Source of the DNA: Candidatus Glassbacteria bacterium RIFCSPLOWO2_12_FULL_58_11
GTDB lineage: Bacteria > Gemmatimonadota > Glassbacteria > GWA2-58-10
Direction: 5' to 3'
Assembly (NCBI GenBank): GCA_001780825.1
Contig: MFIX01000052.1
Span: forward strand, 1,001 to 7,674
Length of the DNA stretch: 6,674 bases
The position numbers and the translations under genes were made by a program. The stretch's first letter is position 1. Every line of letters begins with the position of its first letter. The notes under the pieces were generated by a model. It was not told where the DNA came from. It saw only the letters and a program-made list of their open reading frames with translations, and made no database searches. Shown here in pieces: positions 1 to 5,948 of the stretch.

Positions 1-7
1 CTAGATA

Positions 8-28
8 AATAGTTTGAGTTCAGCCATC
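8..28. repeat. Short dispersed repeat, copy 1 (partner at 6286-6306)
   Basis: This 21-bp stretch matches 6286-6306 at 18 of 21 positions by direct comparison, in the same orientation. Shared blocks are AATAGTTT at the left and CAGCCATC at the right. Both copies lie just past the stop codon of a minus-strand gene: 24 bp here and 13 bp at the right end. The match ends near the window edge, so the full unit cannot be seen. No gene is visible in 1-51. Confidence 0.4.
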
Positions 29-51
29 CGAATGTCCGGCAAGCCGTGAAT

Positions 52-198
52 TTACTTAGGTAAGAGGCTTTCCAGTTTTCCGAGCTTGTAGAACAGCACG
101 GCAACCAGAAGCAGGAGCATCACCAGCCACCAGAGGGGCTTGCCGCCGGTGCTGGTGATGAATTTTTTCCTGGATCTCCAGTTTGAGAGAAGGCTCAA
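52..198 (-). CDS. Small single-pass membrane protein, 48 aa, TTG start
   Basis: I do not recognise this protein. It has a basic N-terminus (residues 1-20, with W7-R8-S9-R10-K11-K12), one hydrophobic segment of about 17 residues (W23 to Y37, core LVMLLLLVAVLF), and a short lysine-containing C-terminal tail ending LLPK. The positive-inside rule suggests the N-terminus faces the cytoplasm. The TTG start at 198 is chosen because AAAGGAG lies exactly 7 nt upstream (206-212), an almost ideal ribosome binding site. It begins 60 bp after the oxidoreductase stop on the same strand, so co-transcription is likely. Size and layout recall short proteins of the DUF5989 type, but I do not see that family's C-terminal signature, so no function is assigned. 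Start site plus membrane segment make a real gene likely despite the size. Confidence 0.62.
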   Translation of the reverse strand: MSLLSNWRSRKKFITSTGGKPLWWLVMLLLLVAVLFYKLGKLESLLPK

Positions 199-205
199 GG
201 AGGCG

Positions 206-212
206 CTCCTTT
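206..212 (-). promoter_or_regulatory. Ribosome binding site of the 48-aa membrane protein
   Basis: Reading the minus strand, AAAGGAG is followed by a 7-nt spacer (CGCCTCC) and TTG. This is the strongest Shine-Dalgarno match seen in the window, and it is the main evidence that the TTG at 198 starts a real gene. Confidence 0.6.
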
Positions 213-258
213 CAAGATGGGGGACTTGAAGCGCGGGGTCCCCTTCGCTGCCGCTCGT

Positions 259-1260
259 TTACAGCCCTTTTTTGACCTCAGCCAGGGATTGCGCGATCGC
301 CTCCATGATCCGGTCGGCGACCCGCAGGGCTTGAAGGCCATCCTGGCCGGAAACCACCGGATTTCCCCCGCCGGCGGCACAGGCGAGAAAGTTCTCCAGC
401 TCCAGGGCCAGCGGCTCCCTTTTTTTATCGCAGCGGAGTTTTTTGACATCCAGCAGGGAGAGCATGTCCGGGAGCGCACGGGCCCCGGACGACCGGTCGA
501 GGGAGATTTCAACTCCGGGACGCTTGCGGTAGCAGGTCGCCGCGCGCTTGAGCATATCCACTGAAACATAGCTGTCGCTGGAAAAGAAGCGCATCTTACG
601 AAACTTTTTCAGACTGACCCGGCTGGCCGAGACATTAGCCACCGCCCCGCCCTCGAAAATGAGGCGGGCATTGGCGATATCCACGCTGGAGGTGAACACC
701 GGCACGCCAACAGCCTTGATCTCGACCACCGGCCTGCGGATGAGACTCAGGATGATGTCGATATCGTGGATCATCAGGTCGAGCACGACCGGGACCTCAG
801 TGCCGCGCGGATTGAATGGGGCCAGCCGCTCGCTCTCGACGAACCTCGCCTCGCCGATGGACTCCGCCGCGGCGACCAGCGCCGGGTTGAAGCGCTCGAC
901 ATGGCCTACCGCCAGGACCAGGCCCTGCTTGCGGGCCAACTCGACCAGTTCCTGCGCATGGGCCTCTTTCTCGGTAATCGGTTTTTCCACCAACAGGTTG
1001 ACTCCCCGCTCGAGCAGAGTCCTGCCGATCCGGTAATGCTGATCTGTCGGTACGGCCAGGCTGACCGCCTCGGCGGCCTGCGTGCACTCCTCGAGCGATT
1101 CGAAGGCGCGTACTCGAAGAGAGCGGGCGCATTCCTCAGCCCGCGGCCGGTCGATATCGTAAACTCCGGTAAGCTCCGCGGCCGGGAGCTGGCTGTAGAT
1201 TCGCGCATGCTGGCTCCCCAGGTGCCCCACGCCTACAACGGCGGTCTTTATTCTGGTCAT
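259..1260 (-). CDS. Gfo/Idh/MocA-family NAD(P)-dependent oxidoreductase
   Basis: A 333-residue, full-length member of the Gfo/Idh/MocA family, cytoplasmic, expected to oxidise or reduce a hydroxyl on a sugar or sugar nucleotide using NAD(P). The Rossmann domain comes first: GVGHLG at 10-15 is the dinucleotide loop, and D35-I36-D37 ends the second strand, as in NAD-preferring members. E92-K93-P94 is the family's conserved EKP motif, with K93 as the usual catalytic lysine. GHVERFNP spans 119-126, and DLMIHDID at 161-168 supplies the family's His/Asp substrate site (H165). The GH-x-ERFNP signature recalls a subgroup that from general knowledge is often found beside lipid A (lpx) genes and includes GnnA-type UDP-GlcNAc 3-dehydrogenases; this placement is inference. 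ATG at 1260 is preceded by AAAGG with a short spacer. It diverges from the envelope operon and leads into the 48-aa membrane protein. Confidence 0.9.
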   Translation of the reverse strand: MTRIKTAVVGVGHLGSQHARIYSQLPAAELTGVYDIDRPRAEECARSLRVRAFESLEECTQAAEAVSLAVPTDQHYRIGRTLLERGVNLLVEKPITEKEAHAQELVELARKQGLVLAVGHVERFNPALVAAAESIGEARFVESERLAPFNPRGTEVPVVLDLMIHDIDIILSLIRRPVVEIKAVGVPVFTSSVDIANARLIFEGGAVANVSASRVSLKKFRKMRFFSSDSYVSVDMLKRAATCYRKRPGVEISLDRSSGARALPDMLSLLDVKKLRCDKKREPLALELENFLACAAGGGNPVVSGQDGLQALRVADRIMEAIAQSLAEVKKGL

Positions 1261-1344
1261 TTACCTTTGGTTCCAGGGTTGATTGAACAATTGAGTTTTT
1301 TTGTGTCTGACAACATCCGGGCCCGGCAAGGGTATAACCTGACT

Positions 1345-1373
1345 AATATACACGCGCCGGCGGCCTGAGGCAA
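1345..1373 (-). promoter_or_regulatory. Sigma-70-type promoter for the oxidoreductase gene
   Basis: On the minus strand, TTGCCT (1373-1368) and TATATT (1350-1345) are separated by exactly 17 bp. Both hexamers are close to consensus. Transcription would start near 1338, giving a leader of about 77 nt before the ATG at 1260. No other minus-strand pair in the gap is as good by eye. Confidence 0.55.
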
Positions 1374-1387
1374 AGGGTTTACCTGCC

Positions 1388-1414
1388 GGGCCGCCAGGGG
1401 AGGGATCGGGGGGG
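1388..1414 (+). other. G-quadruplex-forming motif between divergent promoters
   Basis: Four plus-strand G-tracts lie close together: GGG at 1388-1390, GGGG at 1397-1400, GGG at 1402-1404 and a run of seven G at 1408-1414. The loops are 6, 1 and 3 nt, which satisfies the standard G3+N1-7 rule. The motif falls between the -35 boxes of the two divergent promoters. An overlapping alternative is a 7-bp hairpin (GGCCGCC with GGCGGCC). Folding in the cell is not shown by sequence alone. Confidence 0.45.
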
Positions 1415-1464
1415 CGGCCTTTCATTTTGACAGCCGCCGGGGAATCTTCAATGGCTTGACTCGC

Positions 1465-1494
1465 TTGACAGCCGGCGCCGTGTTTCGGTATATT
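1465..1494 (+). promoter_or_regulatory. Sigma-70-type promoter for the TPR/LolB-like/lptE operon
   Basis: A perfect -35 box TTGACA (1465-1470) and a near-perfect -10 box TATATT (1489-1494) are separated by 18 bp. Transcription would start near 1501, leaving a leader of about 45 nt before the TTG start at 1545. A short inverted repeat, TTGAT/ATCAA with a 6-nt spacer (1502-1517), sits at the predicted transcript start. The sequence TTGACAGCCG also occurs at 1427-1436, without a good -10 box. Confidence 0.65.
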
Positions 1495-1533
1495 AGCAGT
1501 CTTGATTCCTTTATCAATCATTGAGTTAGCTAC

Positions 1534-1538
1534 AGGGG
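1534..1538 (+). promoter_or_regulatory. Ribosome binding site deciding the TTG start of the TPR gene
   Basis: AGGGG is followed by a 6-nt spacer and the TTG at 1545. An in-frame TAG at 1527-1529 closes the frame just upstream and no other start codon lies between them, so the TTG is the most upstream possible start. It is also the one that gives a signal peptide. Confidence 0.5.
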
Positions 1539-1544
1539 CCGGAT

Positions 1545-3731
1545 TTGAGATCAGGAGCCGGAAAGAACGCCTTTGCCTGCCTTCAGGCGGCCTTTATTTT
1601 TTTCCAGTGCTTCAGCGTATCGGCCGCGGCTGAGCAGTCCTACAATGCGGAGGCGCTGCGGGAGATGGTAACCGGCTACGAACTGTTCCAGAATGAGCAG
1701 ACCACGGAGGCGGCGGAACATCTGGAGCGGGCGCTCAAGCTGGACCGCAAAAGCGATTTGCTGAGGTCGGTGTACGCCGAAGCGCTGTTCGAGCTGAAGA
1801 AATACGATAAAGCCCGCGAACTGCTTGAGCCGCAGGTCGAGCGGCCGGGCGAGGTGGACAGCCGGGTGATTAAAATCCTGGCTTACAGCTGCCAGGCAGT
1901 GGGCAAGAATAAAGAAGCGATCGAGTATCTCAAGCGCCTGGTCAAGCAGGACCCCTGGGATGAATGGGACCGCCGCCGTTTGCTCGAGCTGCTGAAAAAT
2001 GAAGGGCGCTACCAGGAGCTTATCGCTTACTACAAGCCCCTGCTCGACCCGGAGAGCGACACCTACGCCCTGGACCTGTTCCAGCTCGGTGCGCTCTATC
2101 TGCGGATCGGGGGCCATGAGCCGGCCCGCGATTACCTGCAGAAAGCCTTGGAGGTGGACAGCACCCAGGCCGATGTCTATGAGCTGCTGGGCAACCTCGA
2201 TGAGAGCGAAAGGCGCTGGAACGAGGCCTTGCAGAATTACCTCGATTTCATGGAGCACAAACCGGATGAGGCGGTGGAGGTTTTCGGCAGGATCCTGGCG
2301 GTCGCCCAGCGGACAATCAGCCGCGCGGAAGGGGGCAAGGCCGAAGGGGCGGATACAGTGGCCGGCGATTCAACCGCCTGGGTCGGTTTCCTGGGACGCC
2401 TCGAGGCGAAAAGGGTCAACGGGGATTCGCTGGGGTTGACCCAAATGCGGGTAATGGCTATCGGTTCCGAGGCGATCGGCCGGTACGCCGAGGCTATCGA
2501 GATCAACCGCCGGATCGCCGCATCCGACCCCCGGGATGCTTTTTCCCGCAGGAGCCTGCTGCGCCTGCTCTTCGAGCAGAAAAAGTACGCGGAGATGATT
2601 CCGGTTTATGAAGAGGTCCTTAACCCGGCCGATGAAAGCTACACCCACGACCTGATTCAACTTAGCGCGCTGTACCTCAAAAACCAGAACCGGGAAGCGG
2701 CCAGGAAGGACCTGGAAACCGCGCTGCAGATCGACAGCACCCTGGCCGAGGCGCACCAGCTGCTCGGCCATATCCTCGAGCTGGATGGCGACCCGAAAGG
2801 CGCACTGGCGCATTATCTGGCCCAGGTCCGGCTGGAGCCCGCTGCTCTGAGAGGCCAGTTCGAGCGCTTGCTCAATGTCGCCATCCAGGCCGAACAGCCC
2901 GCCGCTCCGCTCAATTTGCTGGAATATCTGGCGGCGCAGGGGGACACCAGCGCCTGGTCGGCGGAACAGCTCGGCCGCCTTTACTATTACAACGGCAAGC
3001 GCGATGAAGCCCTGAAATTGCTCGAGCCCCTCAAGGCCCGGGGAATCTTAAGCGAAAACGGCTTCTACGTACTGGGCTATCTCTATGCGCAGCATCAGGC
3101 TTACGACAAGGCCGTGGAGGCCTTTCTGCGGGTGAAAAAAGCGCAGCCGGATTACATCCCGGTCTATGAGGTGCTGGGAAGCGTGCTGTATTCGAAGAAA
3201 GATTACCTGGGTTCGAAAAGCGTGCTGGAGGATGGGCTGCAGCGGGTCAAGCCTGAGGACAATCAAAACCGGCTGGATTTGATGTTCTCGCTGGGCAACG
3301 TGTCCCACGAGCTGAAAGACAACCAGAGCTGCGAGGCCTGGATGAAAAAGGTGCTCGACCTGGAGCCGGATTACGCGCCGGCCTTGAACTATCTGGGGTA
3401 TCTTTACGCAGAGCGGGGCGATAATCTCGAGCAGGCCGAGGGAATGATCGAGCGGGCTCTGAAAGCCGAGCCGGGGAACGGGCATTATCTGGACAGCATG
3501 GGCTGGGTCCTGTTCAAGCTGGGCCGTCTGGAAGCGGCGCTGGATTATACCAAGACCTCGCTGGCCAACCTGGGCGCTCACCCGGAGGTTTATGAGCACC
3601 TCGGGGAAATCTACCTCGCCCTGGGCAAGCGTGACCTGGCCCGGGAGGCCTGGAGCAAGAGTCTCGAGATGGACCATGCCAATGCTGAGCTGGCGAAAAA
3701 ACTTAAGGAACTGACCGGGAACAGGAAATAG
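1545..3731 (+). CDS. Exported tetratricopeptide-repeat (TPR) protein with an internal duplication
   Basis: A 728-residue protein made almost entirely of TPR helices, which normally act as a protein-binding scaffold. Residues 1-28 look like a Sec signal peptide (R2 and K7, then a hydrophobic stretch ending SVSAAA), with no lipobox, so a periplasmic location is expected. TPR units are visible at about 35-67, 70-137, 172-240, 304-335, 365-432 and 503-711. Residues 112-255 and 304-447 are a duplicated block offset by exactly 192 residues; I count 38 identities in the 85 aligned positions of 136-220. A less regular linker (about 257-300, Gly/Ala/acidic) joins the copies. The C-terminal block (LNYLGYLYAERG at 614-625, SMGWVLFKLGRLEAAL at 651-666) resembles TPR proteins commonly encoded just before lolB in other diderms. 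That fits the next gene and suggests a role in envelope protein or lipoprotein handling; its partner is unknown. Confidence 0.88.
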   Translation: MRSGAGKNAFACLQAAFIFFQCFSVSAAAEQSYNAEALREMVTGYELFQNEQTTEAAEHLERALKLDRKSDLLRSVYAEALFELKKYDKARELLEPQVERPGEVDSRVIKILAYSCQAVGKNKEAIEYLKRLVKQDPWDEWDRRRLLELLKNEGRYQELIAYYKPLLDPESDTYALDLFQLGALYLRIGGHEPARDYLQKALEVDSTQADVYELLGNLDESERRWNEALQNYLDFMEHKPDEAVEVFGRILAVAQRTISRAEGGKAEGADTVAGDSTAWVGFLGRLEAKRVNGDSLGLTQMRVMAIGSEAIGRYAEAIEINRRIAASDPRDAFSRRSLLRLLFEQKKYAEMIPVYEEVLNPADESYTHDLIQLSALYLKNQNREAARKDLETALQIDSTLAEAHQLLGHILELDGDPKGALAHYLAQVRLEPAALRGQFERLLNVAIQAEQPAAPLNLLEYLAAQGDTSAWSAEQLGRLYYYNGKRDEALKLLEPLKARGILSENGFYVLGYLYAQHQAYDKAVEAFLRVKKAQPDYIPVYEVLGSVLYSKKDYLGSKSVLEDGLQRVKPEDNQNRLDLMFSLGNVSHELKDNQSCEAWMKKVLDLEPDYAPALNYLGYLYAERGDNLEQAEGMIERALKAEPGNGHYLDSMGWVLFKLGRLEAALDYTKTSLANLGAHPEVYEHLGEIYLALGKRDLAREAWSKSLEMDHANAELAKKLKELTGNRK

Positions 3732-3737
3732 AGGGGG
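3731..3737 (+). promoter_or_regulatory. Strong ribosome-binding-site sequence with no canonical start codon downstream
   Basis: GAGGGGG begins on the last base of the TPR stop codon (TAG, 3729-3731). Seven nt later, at 3745, comes ATC, in frame with the LolB-like gene. No ATG, GTG or TTG occurs in that frame between 3715 and 3802. The site may therefore serve a rare ATC start or mark a sequence change. Confidence 0.4.
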
Positions 3738-3801
3738 AACGGCGATCGCTGAAAGCGCGGGAAAGCCCGGCGGCATAAGTTACGGCCTCTTTATAATCGC
3801 G

Positions 3802-4551
3802 GTGGCTCTGCTCTGGCAGACGGGCTGCGCAGTGAGCCTTCGTAAGACCCTTCCGGGAGTGGAGGCCGATCCGGAGAGCGTGGTTCAACTGCTGGATGGG
3901 CTAAGCCAATCTTTAAAGACCGACAAGCAGATCATCCGGGTCCGGCTGCTGGACAAAGGGAGGACATTCAGCGGGGACGGAGCGCTGATATACCGGGCTC
4001 CGGACACCCTTCAGCTTTCGATCTACGGCCCGCCGTTCAGCACCCTCTGGCTGCAGATGCTAACCCGCGGCGATTCGGTGCTGGTAGTCCTGCCGAAAGA
4101 CAACCGGGTCGTGCGCGCCTCGCGCAGAGACCCCCAGCCGGTTACCCGGCTGGCCGGGAGCGAAGGTCTCTCGGATGCGGTCTTTCTGGGCGGCGTGACC
4201 GGCATTTTCCAACTCGAGCGCTTCCAAGAGCCGGGCATGCGGATGATTGCGGCCGCTGACGGCCGTCTGCGCAGGCTGCGCCTGTTCAACGATTCGACGG
4301 CCTACGAGTTTGTCTTCGACAGCGGCCTCGAGGCGGTGGTGCAGTTCCTCTATTACGACCGGGGAAAGAAGAGCCGGGAGATCATCCGCAGCGATTTCAA
4401 GCCGGTAGGAAACCTGCAGCGCGCCACGAAGACCATTTACCGCGATTACCTTCAGGATCGGGAAATTACGGTGCTGGTCAGTAAGGAAGAAGTCAATCCG
4501 GACCTGGCCGAGGAGGCATTCAAGATTCTTATGCCCGAAGGGGTGAACTGA
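3802..4551 (+). CDS. LolB/DUF4292-like outer-membrane lipoprotein (start uncertain)
   Basis: From the GTG at 3802 the product is 249 residues. The beta-rich pattern (FSGDGALIYRAPDTLQLSIYGP at about 54-75, then a strand around DSVLVVLPKDNRVV) is that of the LolA/LolB lipoprotein-carrier fold and of DUF4292, whose members describe a lipid-binding half-barrel at the outer membrane. A likely lipidation cysteine is residue 9 (QTGC), but the signal peptide would then be only 8 residues. Reading upstream in frame restores a normal one: a hydrophobic stretch, YGLFIIAVALLWQTGC, preceded by a short segment with one lysine, which would start at an ATC (3745) behind GAGGGGG. The true protein is therefore probably about 268 residues; GTG is given here as the only canonical start. 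The -3 lipobox residue is Gln, which is unusual. It follows the TPR gene, an order familiar from TPR-lolB pairs, and precedes lptE. Receptor function is inferred. Confidence 0.75.
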   Translation: MALLWQTGCAVSLRKTLPGVEADPESVVQLLDGLSQSLKTDKQIIRVRLLDKGRTFSGDGALIYRAPDTLQLSIYGPPFSTLWLQMLTRGDSVLVVLPKDNRVVRASRRDPQPVTRLAGSEGLSDAVFLGGVTGIFQLERFQEPGMRMIAAADGRLRRLRLFNDSTAYEFVFDSGLEAVVQFLYYDRGKKSREIIRSDFKPVGNLQRATKTIYRDYLQDREITVLVSKEEVNPDLAEEAFKILMPEGVN

Positions 4552-4567
4552 CAGAGGCCGCTGGTTC

Positions 4568-4596
4568 TTGCCAAGCCGGAAATTCCCCGCTAAATT
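4568..4596 (+). promoter_or_regulatory. Possible internal promoter ahead of lptE
   Basis: TTGCCA (4568-4573) and TAAATT (4591-4596) are spaced by 17 bp in the 87-bp gap between the LolB-like gene and lptE. The gap is longer and more AT-rich than needed for simple read-through. The -10 box is only moderate, so this is tentative. Confidence 0.35.
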
Positions 4597-4638
4597 AATT
4601 TTCCACTGGACGAAACTCCTACTATCGGACCGAGGCGG

Positions 4639-5151
4639 ATGTCTGGACATTTCAGAGTCTCTCTGATGCGTCTGATCCTGGCGGCTCTGCTGCTGACTGG
4701 CGAGGGGTGCCGGTATTACAGCACCACCGGAAGACTGCCGGCGCATATCAAGACCGTCTACATACCCACCTTCGAGAACGATACGGCTGAATTTTATCTG
4801 CCTCAATTGATAACCGATCAGGTCACCGAACGTTTCTTAAGTGAGGGGAATTTACGCCTGGGCGAGAGCGAGAGCGCGGATGCGGCCCTGATCGGGAGGG
4901 TGCGGCGCTACTATGAGGAGGCGGAAACCTACGGCCGGGGTGAAGCGCTGAATGTTTCGGGGCGGCGGGTGACTATCGTGCTCGAGGTGGAGTTCGACGA
5001 CCGGGTGGAGGGCAAGACCCTCTTTCAGAACCGCAATTTTTCCCGCTGGGTGGTTTACGAGCCGGATAAGGAAGCCGAACAGGATGCCGCCATCCGGGTG
5101 GTTACCCTTTTGGCCGACGATCTGATCTCGAGTATCCTTCAGCAGTGGTAA
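4639..5151 (+). CDS. lptE: LPS-assembly lipoprotein LptE
   Basis: LptE plugs the LptD barrel and helps deliver lipopolysaccharide to the outer leaflet of the outer membrane. The 170-residue length fits the family. After a signal peptide (hydrophobic L12-L19) the mature protein begins at C24 with the typical CxYYSxxGxLPxHIKT start (24-39), then VYIPTFENDT (40-49), the conserved strand and turn of LptE, and later the strand VTIVLEVEFDD (about 110-120). The helical C-terminus ends ISSILQQW. The lipobox is poor: G21-E22-G23 precede C24 where Leu is usual at -3. ATG at 4639 has only an AGG 3 nt away; an internal ATG at 4666 would give a tidy 14-residue signal peptide and cannot be excluded. Position after the LolB-like gene supports an outer-membrane assembly operon. 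No lptD lies in the window. Confidence 0.86.
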   Translation: MSGHFRVSLMRLILAALLLTGEGCRYYSTTGRLPAHIKTVYIPTFENDTAEFYLPQLITDQVTERFLSEGNLRLGESESADAALIGRVRRYYEEAETYGRGEALNVSGRRVTIVLEVEFDDRVEGKTLFQNRNFSRWVVYEPDKEAEQDAAIRVVTLLADDLISSILQQW

Positions 5152-5196
5152 GACCAGCCGGTAATCACAGGCCTGAGGATTGATTGCGCCAGACCC

Positions 5197-5204
5197 GGGA
5201 AAGG
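5197..5204 (+). promoter_or_regulatory. Likely ribosome binding site of the HNH gene
   Basis: GGGAAAGG precedes the ATG at 5217 by 12 nt, somewhat longer than ideal. An in-frame TGA at 5211-5213 rules out any upstream start, so the ATG is secure. Confidence 0.4.
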
Positions 5205-5216
5205 TGCGCCTGATTT

Positions 5217-5723
5217 ATGCTTAATACCAATGTACTGGTGCTGAACAGCAGTTTTCAGCCGCTGCATGTCTGCCATGTCCGGCGCGCACTGATCCTGGTG
5301 CTGAGAGGCAAAGCTGAGGTGGTGGAATATTACGAGAAGCTGTTTGTCCGGACAGTTTCCCGCAAGTTTCAGGTGCCCAGTGTCGTGCGGCTGCGGATCT
5401 ACATCCAGCCCAGCCGCCGCTCGGTGGCCCTGAACCGGCGGAATATCATGCGGCGCGATAAGTACCGCTGCCAGTACTGCGGCGCCTCGACCGATGATCT
5501 CACTACCGACCATATCATTCCGCGCTCCCTGGGCGGCGAGGAAAGCTGGGAAAACCTGGTCACCGCCTGCATGAGATGCAACAACCGCAAGGGAAACCAG
5601 ACTCCCGAGGCAGCCGCCATGCGACTGCTTTCGATTCCGCGCCGGCCGTCGTTCTATTCCTTTATCCGTTTCTACCACCCGCGCTCACACGACAAATGGC
5701 GGCCCTATCTGTTCATGGATTAA
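5217..5723 (+). CDS. HNH endonuclease, McrA-like single-domain family
   Basis: A 168-residue protein with a complete HNH nuclease core. A first zinc-binding pair is C85-x-x-C88 (RCQYCGA) and the second is C118-x-x-C121 (ACMRCN). The catalytic segment is TTDHIIPRSLGG at 96-107 with H99, followed by W111-E-N113 and N122-x-x-K125-G126 (CNNRKGN). The N-terminus (VLVLNSSFQPLHVC, then ALILVLRGKAEVVE) is the hallmark of a widespread stand-alone HNH family in many bacterial phyla whose cellular job is not established as far as I know. All expected metal and catalytic residues are present, so it should be an active DNA nuclease. It starts 65 bp after lptE on the same strand and may be carried by the same transcript. 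No methylase, toxin, intron or phage gene is adjacent, so nothing indicates restriction or homing. Confidence 0.9.
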   Translation: MLNTNVLVLNSSFQPLHVCHVRRALILVLRGKAEVVEYYEKLFVRTVSRKFQVPSVVRLRIYIQPSRRSVALNRRNIMRRDKYRCQYCGASTDDLTTDHIIPRSLGGEESWENLVTACMRCNNRKGNQTPEAAAMRLLSIPRRPSFYSFIRFYHPRSHDKWRPYLFMD

Positions 5724-5724
5724 T

Positions 5725-5743
5725 AGCGCGTTGAAGTATTTCC
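5725..5743 (+). repeat. Left arm of an imperfect 19-bp inverted repeat around the gap
   Basis: AGCGCGTTGAAGTATTTCC matches the reverse complement of 6256-6274 at 16 of 19 positions. It begins 2 bp after the HNH stop codon. Confidence 0.4.
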
Positions 5744-5791
5744 AACCCGCATATGAATATCCCACTGTTTAAGATTCGCAATATATGCTAT

Positions 5792-5828
5792 CGCAGGGGC
5801 ATTCCGATAAAATTGGGATGCCCCTGCG
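5792..5828. repeat. Long hairpin just after the operon, possible terminator
   Basis: CGCAGGGGCAT (5792-5802) pairs perfectly with ATGCCCCTGCG (5818-5828), and three further pairs (one G-T) extend the stem to 14 bp around a short AT-rich loop. It lies 69 bp after the HNH stop. No T-run follows on either strand, so it is not a classical intrinsic terminator. It could block 3' exonucleases or be part of the repeat cluster. Confidence 0.55.
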
Positions 5829-5838
5829 GCTGAAAGCC

Positions 5839-5861
5839 GGGCGGCCACAGGGGGCCGCCCC
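5839..5861. repeat. Palindromic repeat unit, copy 1
   Basis: GGGCGGCC (5839-5846) pairs with GGCCGCCC (5853-5860) around a 6-nt loop. The 23-bp unit recurs at 6004-6026 with a single base difference. Confidence 0.6.
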
Positions 5862-5948
5862 AGAACCTGGCAATTATCAGCGTCCTGAAAAATATCTCAT
5901 CGCGCTTTTAGCCCGCTTAATTCACAAAAAATTCCGTTTGCGTCTCAT

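Noticed and set aside
1261..1521. 86-codon minus-strand open frame ending at the oxidoreductase start
   Set aside because: It covers the divergent promoters, is Pro/Gly/Arg-rich as expected from GC-rich noncoding DNA, and has no recognisable motif.
3048..3776. 242-codon minus-strand open frame opposite the TPR gene
   Set aside because: It is an antisense shadow; the plus strand encodes unmistakable TPR repeats, and the antisense product shows no domain.
4060..4806. 248-codon minus-strand open frame across the LolB-like and lptE genes
   Set aside because: It overlaps two plus-strand genes with recognisable protein patterns and spans their gap; its product lacks any family motif.
5792..5830. 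Classical rho-independent terminator
   Set aside because: The stem is strong but no T-run follows it on either strand, so it is recorded as a hairpin only.
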